10,189 nucleotides of DNA from Clostridiales bacterium (GCA_019420425.1 JAHZHG010000054.1:999-11187), one strand, 5' to 3'; positions 1 through 6,149 are shown, counted from the first letter of the stretch. The notes: a model not told the origin generated them from the letters alone. Program-made: numbers and translations.

Positions 1-339
1 ATTTATGGCAGTGAAGCAGAAAAGCTGGATGGGGAGCTGCTCAGGAATGGCGGGATGATCTGGCCGGACAGATGCCAGAAGCTGACCTACAGCATTACTC
101 CAGAGCCGGAGGCCTTTAGCCTGCAGGATGCGGCAAACAGCGATCCTCCCCGGAAGCCGGAGAATACCGGACGGACAGGCGGCGCTGCTTCGGTGTTTAT
201 GGCAGGGAAATATCCGGAAGCTTCTCAGAAAAGGATAGCGTATTCTGCTCCGCATTTTGAACCGGTGTCCCGGATAGAGTGGAGAATGGTTTTTCATGAG
301 AAGCTCAGGGAAAAAATGACGTTGACGATACAGCTTTAG
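1..339 (+). CDS. C-terminal end of an unrecognised protein (5' end outside window)
   Basis: The frame is open from the first base to a TAG at 337-339, giving 112 residues. An internal ATG at 55 has no convincing ribosome binding site, so I read this as the 3' part of a gene that starts upstream of the window. The visible part is hydrophilic, rich in Pro, Glu and Arg, with no transmembrane segment and no motif I recognise. It ends in a basic/hydrophobic stretch (RIEWRMVFHEKLREKMTL). A strong intrinsic terminator starts 6 nt after the stop, which supports this being a real gene end. No function is assigned. Confidence 0.6.
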   Translation: MYGSEAEKLDGELLRNGGMIWPDRCQKLTYSITPEPEAFSLQDAANSDPPRKPENTGRTGGAASVFMAGKYPEASQKRIAYSAPHFEPVSRIEWRMVFHEKLREKMTLTIQL

Positions 340-345
340 CGATGG

Positions 346-372
346 GAAGCCCTTTAGGTGAGGGCTTCTTTT
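346..372 (+). terminator. Intrinsic terminator of the upstream plus-strand gene
   Basis: A perfect 8-bp stem, GAAGCCCT (346-353) with AGGGCTTC (361-368), encloses a 7-nt loop and is followed by TTTT. It lies just after the TAG at 339 and ends the leftmost gene, which is convergent with cysK. Confidence 0.85.
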
Positions 373-386
373 CGCTATGCAGACAG

Positions 387-425
387 AAAAAATGCCGGGG
401 CGGCAGAGAAAGGAGCCGTCCCGGC
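387..425 (-). terminator. Intrinsic terminator of cysK
   Basis: On the minus strand, GCCGGGACGGC (425-415) pairs with GCCGCCCCGGC (404-394) with one A/C mismatch and a 10-nt loop. ATTTTTT follows at 393-387. The stem starts 7 nt beyond the cysK stop codon at 433-435, the expected position for a gene-end terminator. Confidence 0.9.
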
Positions 426-432
426 GGGAAGA

Positions 433-1368
433 TTATTTTGTTTCAAATAAGGGAGTGGAGAGATAGCGGTCTCCGGTATCCGGCAGCAGGGCCACAATGG
501 TCTTTCCCTTGTTCTCCGGGCGTTTGGCCAGCTCAATTGCTGCCCAAAGGGCTGCACCGGAGGAGATGCCCACCAGTATGCCTTCGGATCTGCCGATATC
601 ACGGCCGGTTGCAAAGGCAGCTTCGTTTTCCACCGGAATAATTTCGTCATATACGCCGGTATTCAGGACATCGGGCACAAAGCCTGCGCCGATTCCCTGG
701 ATTTTGTGAGAGCCGGCCGTTCCCTTGGAGAGTACGGGAGAGGAGGCCGGTTCTACGGCAACCACCTTTACCTCCGGTTTCCTGGACTTTAGATATTCGC
801 CCACGCCGGTAACTGTGCCGCCTGTGCCGACTCCGGCAACAAAGATGTCTACGGCTCCGTCCGTATCATTCCAAATCTCCGGGCCTGTGGTAGCCAGATG
901 GGCGGCCGGGTTTGCCGGGTTGACAAACTGGCCGGGAATAAAGCTGTTTGGAATCTCCTTGGCAAGCTCATCCGCCTTGGCGATCGCGCCCTTCATTCCC
1001 TTTGCACCTTCGGTGAGTACCAGCTCTGCCCCATATGCCTTCATCAGCTGACGCCGTTCTACAGACATGGTTTCCGGCATAACGATGATGATGCGGTAGC
1101 CTCTGGCAGCCGCGACTGAAGCCAGACCAATGCCCGTATTTCCTGAGGTGGGCTCGATAATCACGGAATCCTTCTTCAGCAGGCCCTTCTGCTCGGCGTC
1201 ATCAATCATGGCTTTAGCAATTCTGTCCTTTACGGAACCGGCGGGGTTGAAGTATTCCAGTTTGGCAAGCAGAGTGGCTTCGAGGCCGTATGCTTTTTCT
1301 ATATGCTTCAGCTCCAGCAGCGGGGTATTGCCGATCAGCTGATCAGCAGATGTATAAATCTTGCTCAT
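433..1368 (-). CDS. cysK: Cysteine synthase A (O-acetylserine sulfhydrylase)
   Basis: A cytoplasmic PLP enzyme that makes L-cysteine and acetate from O-acetyl-L-serine and sulfide. The 311-aa length is normal for the family. The PLP lysine is K47 in NPAGSVKDR (residues 41-49). The substrate-binding loop TSGNTG is at 74-79, the PLP-phosphate glycine loop GTGGT at 181-185, then ISSGAA near 270 and PDTGDRYLST near the C-terminus. The ATG at 1368 has GGAGGT at 1375-1380, 6 nt upstream. It lies downstream of the Rrf2 regulator on the same strand, with its own TTGACA/TATTAT promoter and an operator-like palindrome in the leader. The gene for the enzyme that supplies its substrate, serine acetyltransferase, is about 1 kb away. 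No key residue is missing. A beta-replacing homologue such as CysM is possible but less likely. Confidence 0.96.
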   Translation of the reverse strand: MSKIYTSADQLIGNTPLLELKHIEKAYGLEATLLAKLEYFNPAGSVKDRIAKAMIDDAEQKGLLKKDSVIIEPTSGNTGIGLASVAAARGYRIIIVMPETMSVERRQLMKAYGAELVLTEGAKGMKGAIAKADELAKEIPNSFIPGQFVNPANPAAHLATTGPEIWNDTDGAVDIFVAGVGTGGTVTGVGEYLKSRKPEVKVVAVEPASSPVLSKGTAGSHKIQGIGAGFVPDVLNTGVYDEIIPVENEAAFATGRDIGRSEGILVGISSGAALWAAIELAKRPENKGKTIVALLPDTGDRYLSTPLFETK

Positions 1369-1391
1369 AGTCAGACCTCCATTTTTATAAT

Positions 1392-1416
1392 CCTACTATC
1401 CCGATTGGTTTATAGG
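1392..1416 (-). promoter_or_regulatory. Candidate Rrf2 operator in the cysK leader
   Basis: A 25-bp imperfect palindrome begins, on the minus strand, 1 nt after the cysK -10 box. It starts CCTATAAACC and ends GATAGTAGG, with 7 of 12 arm positions complementary. It matches the 25-bp element in the regulator's own promoter at 15 of 25 positions, mostly in the arms. It would cover the transcription start and early transcribed region, a position suited to repression. The pairing with this regulator is an inference. Confidence 0.55.
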
Positions 1417-1417
1417 A

Positions 1418-1446
1418 ATAATATCATTAATTTAACGACCTGTCAA
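1418..1446 (-). promoter_or_regulatory. cysK sigma-A promoter
   Basis: On the minus strand, TTGACA (1446-1441) and TATTAT (1423-1418) are 17 nt apart, a near-consensus promoter. It is preceded by A/T tracts that could act as an UP element. Predicted initiation leaves a leader of about 40 nt before the cysK ATG. cysK can therefore be transcribed independently of the upstream rrf2 gene. Confidence 0.8.
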
Positions 1447-1447
1447 C

Positions 1448-1474
1448 TGTTTTTTCTAAAAATATGAAAAAACA
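1448..1474 (-). repeat. AT-rich inverted repeat between rrf2 and cysK promoter
   Basis: TGTTTTTTC and GAAAAAACA form a perfect 9-bp inverted repeat around a 9-nt A/T loop. It starts 2 nt after the rrf2 stop and ends 1 nt before the cysK -35 box. It may be a weak terminator for rrf2, an UP element for cysK, or both. It lacks a GC-rich stem, so efficient termination is doubtful. Confidence 0.5.
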
Positions 1475-1476
1475 AT

Positions 1477-1908
1477 TCAGATTACAAAATAATTGCCGGC
1501 CATATCCGGAAGCAGCAGATCGGCAATGGTGATGCCGTCAAAATAGTCATTGATCATTGTGTCCAGCTTCTGCCACATGGAGAGGGTTCGGCAGATCGGC
1601 GCACGCGGGCAGTCGATGGTTTTGCCGCTCAGGCAGGAAACCGGCGCCAGACCTCCTTCCGTGATTCGGAGAATGCTGCCTACGGTATACTGATCAGGCG
1701 AGCGGGTCAGCCGATAGCCTCCGCCTTTTCCGCGGACGCCCTGCAGCAGGCCTTCTTTAATCAGCGATTTGATGATACTTTCCAGATATTTTTCCGAAAT
1801 CTCCTGACGGTCAGCAATTTCCTTCAGCGGAATAAAGCCATCCGTCTGGTGCTCGGCAAGATCAATCATTACACGGAGCGCATAGCGTCCCTTGGTTGAA
1901 ATCATCAT
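1477..1908 (-). CDS. Rrf2-family transcriptional regulator (IscR/CymR-like)
   Basis: A 143-aa DNA-binding repressor of the Rrf2 family. The N-terminal winged helix covers about residues 1-70: STKGRYALRVMIDLA is the typical family opening, SEKYLESIIKSL the recognition-helix region, and VRGKGGGYRL (58-67) the wing. Three cysteines follow at 92, 100 and 106 (C-X7-C-X5-C) in the region where IscR-type members hold an Fe-S cluster, so a redox- or Fe-S-responsive sensor is plausible. Its position upstream of cysK and near a serine acetyltransferase also recalls CymR, the cysteine-metabolism repressor of Bacillus, which senses O-acetylserine through CysK and has no such cysteine triad. The start is the first of two adjacent ATGs, with AGAGGTG about 10 nt upstream. 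Its promoter contains a 25-bp palindrome, suggesting autoregulation. The family is certain; the signal and regulon are inferred. Confidence 0.93.
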   Translation of the reverse strand: MMISTKGRYALRVMIDLAEHQTDGFIPLKEIADRQEISEKYLESIIKSLIKEGLLQGVRGKGGGYRLTRSPDQYTVGSILRITEGGLAPVSCLSGKTIDCPRAPICRTLSMWQKLDTMINDYFDGITIADLLLPDMAGNYFVI

Positions 1909-1942
1909 AAGTGTTCATCACCTCTTTCTGGGTTTTAATAAC

Positions 1943-1967
1943 CCTATTATAAACTGGGTTTAATAGG
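1943..1967 (-). promoter_or_regulatory. Candidate Rrf2 operator in the rrf2 promoter
   Basis: A 25-bp imperfect palindrome with arms CCTATTA and TATAATAGG on the minus strand. About 9 of 12 arm positions are complementary around a central base. It fills the -35/-10 spacer and includes the -10 TATAAT itself, so binding would block RNA polymerase. The length and symmetry resemble the roughly 25-bp sites of IscR-type Rrf2 proteins. An overlapping GGGTT-ATTAA-AACCC dyad lies just downstream. Confidence 0.6.
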
Positions 1968-1974
1968 AAAACAA
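1946..1974 (-). promoter_or_regulatory. rrf2 sigma-A promoter
   Basis: On the minus strand a perfect TATAAT (1951-1946) is preceded by TTGTTT (1974-1969) with a 17-nt spacer. It lies about 40 nt upstream of the regulator's ATG and is largely covered by the 25-bp palindrome. Confidence 0.75.
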
Positions 1975-2042
1975 GAAGGAATTTATAAAGAAAGAATAAG
2001 AAGAGCAAAATGTGGAAAGATATAACGAAAGCGGATGAAAAA

Positions 2043-2048
2043 TATAAT
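2043..2048 (+). promoter_or_regulatory. Possible -10 box for the 48-aa membrane peptide gene
   Basis: A perfect TATAAT lies 32 nt upstream of the ATG at 2080. I see no convincing -35 hexamer at 16-18 nt, so this is tentative. Confidence 0.35.
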
Positions 2049-2079
2049 AGATAAGGAAAGAATTTATGGAGGTGCCCAT

Positions 2080-2226
2080 ATGCCGTTTGTTATTTCTGTA
2101 ATCATTCTGGTGCTCGGCCTGTTTTGCCTATTCCTGTTTCTGTTTATGGCCGGCGTGGGAAAATCCCGCACGGACTGGGAAATTGAAGAGGAGGACAGAG
2201 AGCAGCTGAAATATCTGAAGAAATGA
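2080..2226 (+). CDS. Small single-pass membrane protein, 48 aa
   Basis: A hydrophobic segment at residues 3-25 is followed by a short charged tail rich in Glu and Lys (WEIEEEDREQLKYLKK). The positive residues just after the membrane segment suggest a cytoplasmic C-terminus. The ATG at 2080 is chosen because GGAGGTG (2068-2074) ends 5 nt before it. The longer in-frame start at 2035 has no such site and would itself contain the ribosome binding site. It stands between the divergent Rrf2 gene and the serine acetyltransferase gene. I do not recognise a characterised family, and a role in cysteine metabolism would be guesswork. Confidence 0.8.
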   Translation: MPFVISVIILVLGLFCLFLFLFMAGVGKSRTDWEIEEEDREQLKYLKK

Positions 2227-2252
2227 AATAAGAATAACTAAGGAAATGTTAA

Positions 2253-2268
2253 GACAATATTTCTTGTC
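2253..2268 (+). repeat. Inverted repeat over the -35 region of the serine acetyltransferase promoter
   Basis: GACAA (2253-2257) and TTGTC (2264-2268) form a 5-bp inverted repeat with a 6-nt spacer, and the right arm is part of the -35 box. A second short dyad, TGCC-AAG-GGCA (2270-2280), sits in the promoter spacer. Either could be an operator, but both are short enough to arise by chance. Confidence 0.35.
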
Positions 2269-2293
2269 ATGCCAAGGGCAGTTGAGCTATAAT
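2264..2293 (+). promoter_or_regulatory. Promoter of the serine acetyltransferase operon
   Basis: TTGTCA (2264-2269) and a perfect TATAAT (2288-2293) are 18 nt apart. The predicted transcript starts about 30 nt before the ATG at 2329. The TTG at 2293 that would extend the gene overlaps this -10 box, which supports the ATG as the true start. Confidence 0.75.
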
Positions 2294-2328
2294 TGTTTCA
2301 CAATCAAAGTAGAATTGAGGGCAGAGTT

Positions 2329-3285
2329 ATGGGAGAAAAAAAGACAGAAATCCGCGGCCTCGTTGATGCAGTGCTGAAAAGCTACCAGGATTTTCCGGAG
2401 ATTTGCAATATCGATTCCACAAACCGGATAAACAAAGAGATAATTATTGATTTACTGGAAGAGATCCGCTGCGTCGTATTCCCGGGATTTTTCGAGGCAA
2501 AGCATTTGAACGCCAAGTCCATAGAATACCATGTGGGAGAGCTTTTGGAGGATATCCAGTTCCGGCTGAAGGGGCAGGTAATAAAAGCCCTGCAGCATAC
2601 CGAGGACAAAAGTGATGTGGACTGCAGCCGGCTGGATGTACGGGCGGAGGAGATTGTGGACTGCTTCCTGGAGAAGATTCCTTCGCTGAGGGCTGTGCTG
2701 GCCACAGATGTCCAGGCTGCTTACGACGGAGATCCGGCGGCGTTTAATACGGATGAAGTCATTTTCTCCTATCCCGGCGTATTTGCCATTACCGTGAACC
2801 GGATTGCCCATGAGCTCCACCTTCTGGGGGTCCCCCTGATCCCCAGAATGATGACCGAACACGCCCACAGCCTGACCGGTATAGATATTCATCCCGGCGC
2901 ATCCATCGGCAGCTATTTCTTTATTGACCATGGAACCGGCGTGGTGGTTGGGGAGACAACGGAGATTGGAAAAAATGTAAAGATTTACCAGGGTGTGACT
3001 CTGGGGGCACTGTCCACCAGAGGAGGACAGTCCTGGAGACACACGAAGCGCCATCCTACGATTGGAGACAATGTAACCGTATACTCGGGAGCGTCTATCT
3101 TGGGCGGCGATACGGTTATCGGAGAAGGAGCAATCATCGGCTCCAATGCATTTATCACCTCATCCGTCCCCAGCGGCACCCGGGTGAGCATTAAGAACCC
3201 GGAGCTTCAGTTTAAGGGCCGGGTACATATGACCGAGCTGGGTCAGGAGGGCTTCTGGAACAACGCCGAGGGCGGCAACGAGTAG
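2329..3285 (+). CDS. cysE: Serine O-acetyltransferase (CysE/EpsC type)
   Basis: Transfers acetyl from acetyl-CoA to L-serine to give O-acetylserine, the substrate of CysK and the first committed step of cysteine synthesis. At 318 aa it is longer than the E. coli enzyme because of an extended alpha-helical N-terminal region (about 1-175), as in the EpsC-type enzymes of anaerobes. The left-handed beta-helix covers about 184-300, with hexapeptide turns such as IHPGASIG, EIGKNVKIYQ, TVIGEGAIIG and a final PSGTRV. The predicted catalytic pair is D186 (GIDIHPGA) and H201 (IDHGTG), matching the Asp/His dyad of CysE. The ATG at 2329 has GAGGG at 2317-2321, 7 nt upstream. The C-terminus ends GGNE rather than in the isoleucine that classical CysE inserts into the CysK active site. 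It is the first gene of a likely operon with the 47-aa ORF and the 875-aa membrane protein. Confidence 0.93.
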   Translation: MGEKKTEIRGLVDAVLKSYQDFPEICNIDSTNRINKEIIIDLLEEIRCVVFPGFFEAKHLNAKSIEYHVGELLEDIQFRLKGQVIKALQHTEDKSDVDCSRLDVRAEEIVDCFLEKIPSLRAVLATDVQAAYDGDPAAFNTDEVIFSYPGVFAITVNRIAHELHLLGVPLIPRMMTEHAHSLTGIDIHPGASIGSYFFIDHGTGVVVGETTEIGKNVKIYQGVTLGALSTRGGQSWRHTKRHPTIGDNVTVYSGASILGGDTVIGEGAIIGSNAFITSSVPSGTRVSIKNPELQFKGRVHMTELGQEGFWNNAEGGNE

Positions 3286-3300
3286 GGGGGAGAATGCAGG

Positions 3301-3444
3301 ATGGCTTATATGGCAGATAAAGAAAAAGAAGGACAGAAACCGGCAGAGGGTACAGCAGCGGAGATCAGCGAAACCTGGGCCCAGGATACGATTGCCGATT
3401 TGGATGATTTCATTAAATCCCAGGGAATATATATCCGGCAGTAA
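3301..3444 (+). CDS. Small hypothetical protein, 47 aa
   Basis: ATG at 3301, TAA at 3442-3444. A GGGGAG site at 3287-3292 is 8 nt upstream, directly after the serine acetyltransferase stop. The product is hydrophilic: an N-terminal part rich in Lys, Glu and Ala, then a likely helix (TWAQDTIADLDDFIKSQ), with no cysteine and no membrane segment. It is 15 nt after the acetyltransferase gene and 30 nt before the 875-aa gene, so all three are probably co-transcribed. The good ribosome binding site and tight spacing support a real gene. No family is recognised. Confidence 0.7.
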   Translation: MAYMADKEKEGQKPAEGTAAEISETWAQDTIADLDDFIKSQGIYIRQ

Positions 3445-3474
3445 TAAGGGATTTTATGAGGGGAGGATACAAAG

Positions 3475-6102
3475 ATGTATTGCAGAAAATGCGGAGCCAG
3501 AAATTCTGATCAGGCGAAATTCTGCCGCTCCTGTGGAGCAAAGCTTCCGGTAGTCGGAGGGGCCCCGGGACGGGAGAGAAATGAGCGGACGGAAGCGCGG
3601 GGAGAGGAGAAACGGCCGCGGACGGGCAGCAGATATGCACAGGATGCGGGCGGATCGGATCGCCGCGGATATAACCAGGGTGCAGGAGGGCCGGAGGATC
3701 CGGATCGGAGAAAGCGGATTGCCATTATTGCGACCGTATCATCAATCTGCTGCATAATGGTGTGCGTGGTGATTGCATTTCTTTTCCGTTCCGTCGGCAC
3801 AGAAGCCAAGAGTACAGAGACACTGAAAAAAGAAGCGCAGAATTTTATGGAGTATTATACGGACTCCCTGCCAAGCGGATCTACGATGTCTGTATCTGAC
3901 GTGCAGATCAGCTCAGACGGCGCAGCGATCCGGATGAACTGCACGGTGGACTCCATCAATGGAGGACAGCAGCAGCTGGTTTACGGGTATAAATCCGAGG
4001 CCGGTATCTGGAATTATATTGACGACGACTCGGATACCAGCAGACCGGGCAAGATTGTGGAAGAGCCTGACTTGGTACAGGGCCAGGTGGTCGCCAAGGT
4101 AGAGGAGGAGGCCACGCTGTTTGAACCGGGGGCGGAGGATCCCGGAACACTGGAGGCGATAACGGAGACACCCGCAGCGGACGGCGAGAGCGGTGACCTG
4201 CAGCCCGAGCTCCCGGAGGAGCAGCCGGGCGAAGCGCCGGAGGATATCACAGTCACACCGGGGACAGAGGGAGCAGAGCCGGTGATTCCGGCTACCGAGG
4301 GGGCAGCTGAACCACCTGCTCCGGAAGTACCTGCGACTGAGGCACTTGAGCCATCGACGGAAGCGCCGACAACTGAGGCCGCTGCCCAGACGCCGGAAGA
4401 ACCGTCAACTGAGGCAGGCGAACCATCAACGGAAGCGCCATCGACCGAGGCGCCTGAGCCATCGACGGAAGCACCTGCAATCGAAGTGCCTGAGCCGTCA
4501 ACGGAAGCGCCTTCGACCGAAGTGCCTGAGCCGTCAACGGAAGCGCCTTCGACTGAGGCACCAGAGCCATCAACGGAAGCGCCTTCGACTGAGGCACCTG
4601 AGCCGTCAACGGAAGCGCCTTCGACTGAGGCACCAGAGCCATCGACGGAAGCGCCTGCAACCGAGGCACCTGAGCCTTCGACAGAAGCGCCTGCAACCGA
4701 AGTGCCTGAGCCGTCAACGGAAGCACCCGTAACCGAGCCTTCGACGGAAGAAAACGAGCCGGAAATCGGACTGGAGGCAGAAGGATATTGGGAGTGTACG
4801 GGTATTTATGACTACCAGCAAGCTGTATGGCTGGATGAATACAACGGAGCCCCGGTCGCTCAGGCCCTCCAGCTGGAGCTGGATGCAGAGGGAAATGCGG
4901 TTTACCGGGCTGGCAGCATACTGGCGGAAGGCTCCTGGGAGGAGAACGCCGACGGCGTATATCTGAAGCTTGCAGAAGCGGAGGAACAGCTTTACTACTA
5001 TCAGGAACAGCTTTACGCAGAGCGGGACGGAATGGCATTTTATCTTGAACGCAAAGATGGAGCGATAGACCGGACGCCGACAGAGGAGAGCGAGGCCCAG
5101 ACAGAGTCAGGGACAGAAGCCCTTCCCGGCGAGACGGAATGGGAGATGACAGAAGCCTGGACAGACATATGGGTTGAATCTGAAGCAGGTCAGGAAGAGA
5201 TTCCGGAGACAGAGGCTTTAACGGAAGCTACGGCAGGGGAGACCATTGAGCCAGTAGACGAACCGATGACAGAGACGGAAGTAGTGGAGACAGAAATCTG
5301 GACCGAAGCGGCTGCGGCCGAAGATATGCCGGAAAGCTGGACAGAAGCAGCGGAGACCGAAGCACCAGAAACAGAAGCAGCGGAGACGGAAGCACCGGAA
5401 ACAGAAGCAGCGGAGACAGAAGCACTTGAACCGATAGCGCCGGAAACCGAGCTGACTGCTGAGGCTCCGGAAACCGAAGCGCCTGTCGATTCGGCAGAAC
5501 TGCTGAATACATACCTGAGCAGTACCGTTGCCCCGCAGAAGGGCTATATGGGCTCTGATGAAACTGCATACACCTACGGCGGCAACACAAATGCAGAGCT
5601 TGGCGCGTACCAGGGTATTTGTTCTTCACTGATTACGGACCTGGACAGCGACGGCAGTCAGGAAATGCTGGTTAACAGCTACGGAATCAATCCGGACACC
5701 GGCACAATGGGAATCCTTACCACGCTGTATTATGTGCAGGATGGAGTTGTTGCGGAAGGCGGCACATTTGCCAAATCTGCCTATGCAGGAAGCGGAAACT
5801 ACCGCTCAGAACAGTACAGGATTTTTGTAAAAGGCAATTACGTCTGCATGTATGAGAGCGGAGACAGTTCGATGAACATTCAGATTTACAGCTACAGCAA
5901 CGGAACCATGAGCAGGGTAAACGGCGCCAGCTTTACTGCTGATGCATATCCGGCAGATCTGATGAACTGGCTGTATGGAAGCGGTCTCCCTGCATATATC
6001 AGCGAGATCGGCTCTGACGTGACCATAATGACCTCCATGGATGCCAGGACAGAGGGCGAAGGCGAGACGGCAGCAGGCAGCGGAGTATTTAAAAACAATT
6101 AA
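3475..6102 (+). CDS. Zinc-ribbon, membrane-anchored protein with extracellular Thr/Glu/Pro repeat regions, 875 aa
   Basis: The ATG has GGGAGG (3461-3466) 8 nt upstream. Domain order: a zinc ribbon with C3-X2-C6 and C17-X2-C20; a basic, disordered cytoplasmic linker (about 30-80); one transmembrane helix (about 82-104) preceded by RRKR, so N-terminus inside; a small extracellular domain (about 110-195); an acidic Pro/Thr/Glu stalk with nine 12-aa repeats (315-421); a beta-rich domain (about 437-528) starting GYWECTG; a second acidic stalk (about 530-680) with three TEAAETEAPE units (623-652); and a C-terminal domain (about 685-860) with a calcium-loop-like DLDSDGSQE (722-730). The design suggests a surface protein whose long stalks carry folded domains out through the cell wall, with a cytoplasmic zinc ribbon as a possible partner-binding site. 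It is the last gene of the serine acetyltransferase operon, but no biochemical link to cysteine is evident. Function is unknown. Confidence 0.9.
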   Translation: MYCRKCGARNSDQAKFCRSCGAKLPVVGGAPGRERNERTEARGEEKRPRTGSRYAQDAGGSDRRGYNQGAGGPEDPDRRKRIAIIATVSSICCIMVCVVIAFLFRSVGTEAKSTETLKKEAQNFMEYYTDSLPSGSTMSVSDVQISSDGAAIRMNCTVDSINGGQQQLVYGYKSEAGIWNYIDDDSDTSRPGKIVEEPDLVQGQVVAKVEEEATLFEPGAEDPGTLEAITETPAADGESGDLQPELPEEQPGEAPEDITVTPGTEGAEPVIPATEGAAEPPAPEVPATEALEPSTEAPTTEAAAQTPEEPSTEAGEPSTEAPSTEAPEPSTEAPAIEVPEPSTEAPSTEVPEPSTEAPSTEAPEPSTEAPSTEAPEPSTEAPSTEAPEPSTEAPATEAPEPSTEAPATEVPEPSTEAPVTEPSTEENEPEIGLEAEGYWECTGIYDYQQAVWLDEYNGAPVAQALQLELDAEGNAVYRAGSILAEGSWEENADGVYLKLAEAEEQLYYYQEQLYAERDGMAFYLERKDGAIDRTPTEESEAQTESGTEALPGETEWEMTEAWTDIWVESEAGQEEIPETEALTEATAGETIEPVDEPMTETEVVETEIWTEAAAAEDMPESWTEAAETEAPETEAAETEAPETEAAETEALEPIAPETELTAEAPETEAPVDSAELLNTYLSSTVAPQKGYMGSDETAYTYGGNTNAELGAYQGICSSLITDLDSDGSQEMLVNSYGINPDTGTMGILTTLYYVQDGVVAEGGTFAKSAYAGSGNYRSEQYRIFVKGNYVCMYESGDSSMNIQIYSYSNGTMSRVNGASFTADAYPADLMNWLYGSGLPAYISEIGSDVTIMTSMDARTEGEGETAAGSGVFKNN
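4417..4737 (+). repeat. 36-bp tandem repeat array, nine units
   Basis: Units start at 4417, 4453, 4489, 4525, 4561, 4597, 4633, 4669 and 4705, the last being 33 nt. Each encodes a variant of PEPSTEAPSTEA, which itself contains two PSTEA-like halves. The units at 4525 and 4597 are identical over all 36 nt and the unit at 4561 differs from them at only two positions, a sign of recent duplication. Gain or loss of units stays in frame, so the stalk length could vary between strains without breaking the gene. Confidence 0.95.
5341..5430 (+). repeat. 30-bp tandem repeat, three units
   Basis: Three consecutive 30-nt units (5341-5370, 5371-5400, 5401-5430) encode TEAAETEAPE, TEAAETEAPE and TEAAETEALE. 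Differences are few and mostly synonymous. The array lies in the second acidic stalk of the 875-aa protein. Confidence 0.92.
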
Positions 6103-6113
6103 CGACAAAAATG

Positions 6114-6149
6114 AAAATGACCGGTGGGATTTTCCATCGGTCATTTTTT
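6114..6149. terminator. Bidirectional terminator between convergent genes
   Basis: ATGACCGGTGG (6117-6127) pairs with CCATCGGTCAT (6134-6144) through 11 bp including one G-U, with a 6-nt loop. On the plus strand a T-run (6144-6149) follows. On the minus strand the stem is followed by TTTCATTTTT. It can end both the 875-aa protein operon and the convergent 57-aa gene. Confidence 0.88.

Noticed and set aside
725..1051. 108-aa plus-strand ORF opposite cysK
   Set aside because: It is antisense to conserved cysK sequence and has no start signals.
2035..2079. Upstream ATG start for the small membrane protein
   Set aside because: It has no ribosome binding site, and the added segment contains the GGAGGTG that serves the ATG at 2080.
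2293..2328. Upstream TTG start for the serine acetyltransferase
   Set aside because: The TTG overlaps the predicted -10 box, while the ATG at 2329 has its own ribosome binding site.
4346..4732. 128-aa plus-strand ORF rich in Arg and Lys in a second frame
   Set aside because: It is a shifted reading of the same tandem repeats, with no ribosome binding site.
4417..4737. CRISPR-like periodicity of 36 bp
   Set aside because: The units are directly adjacent with no spacers and translate as in-frame 12-aa repeats, so this is a coding tandem repeat.
4292..5038. 248-aa minus-strand ORF across the repeat array
   Set aside because: It exists because the 36-bp units keep all frames open. The product is a monotonous Pro/Leu/Ala/Ser repeat with no start signals, antisense to a well-supported gene.
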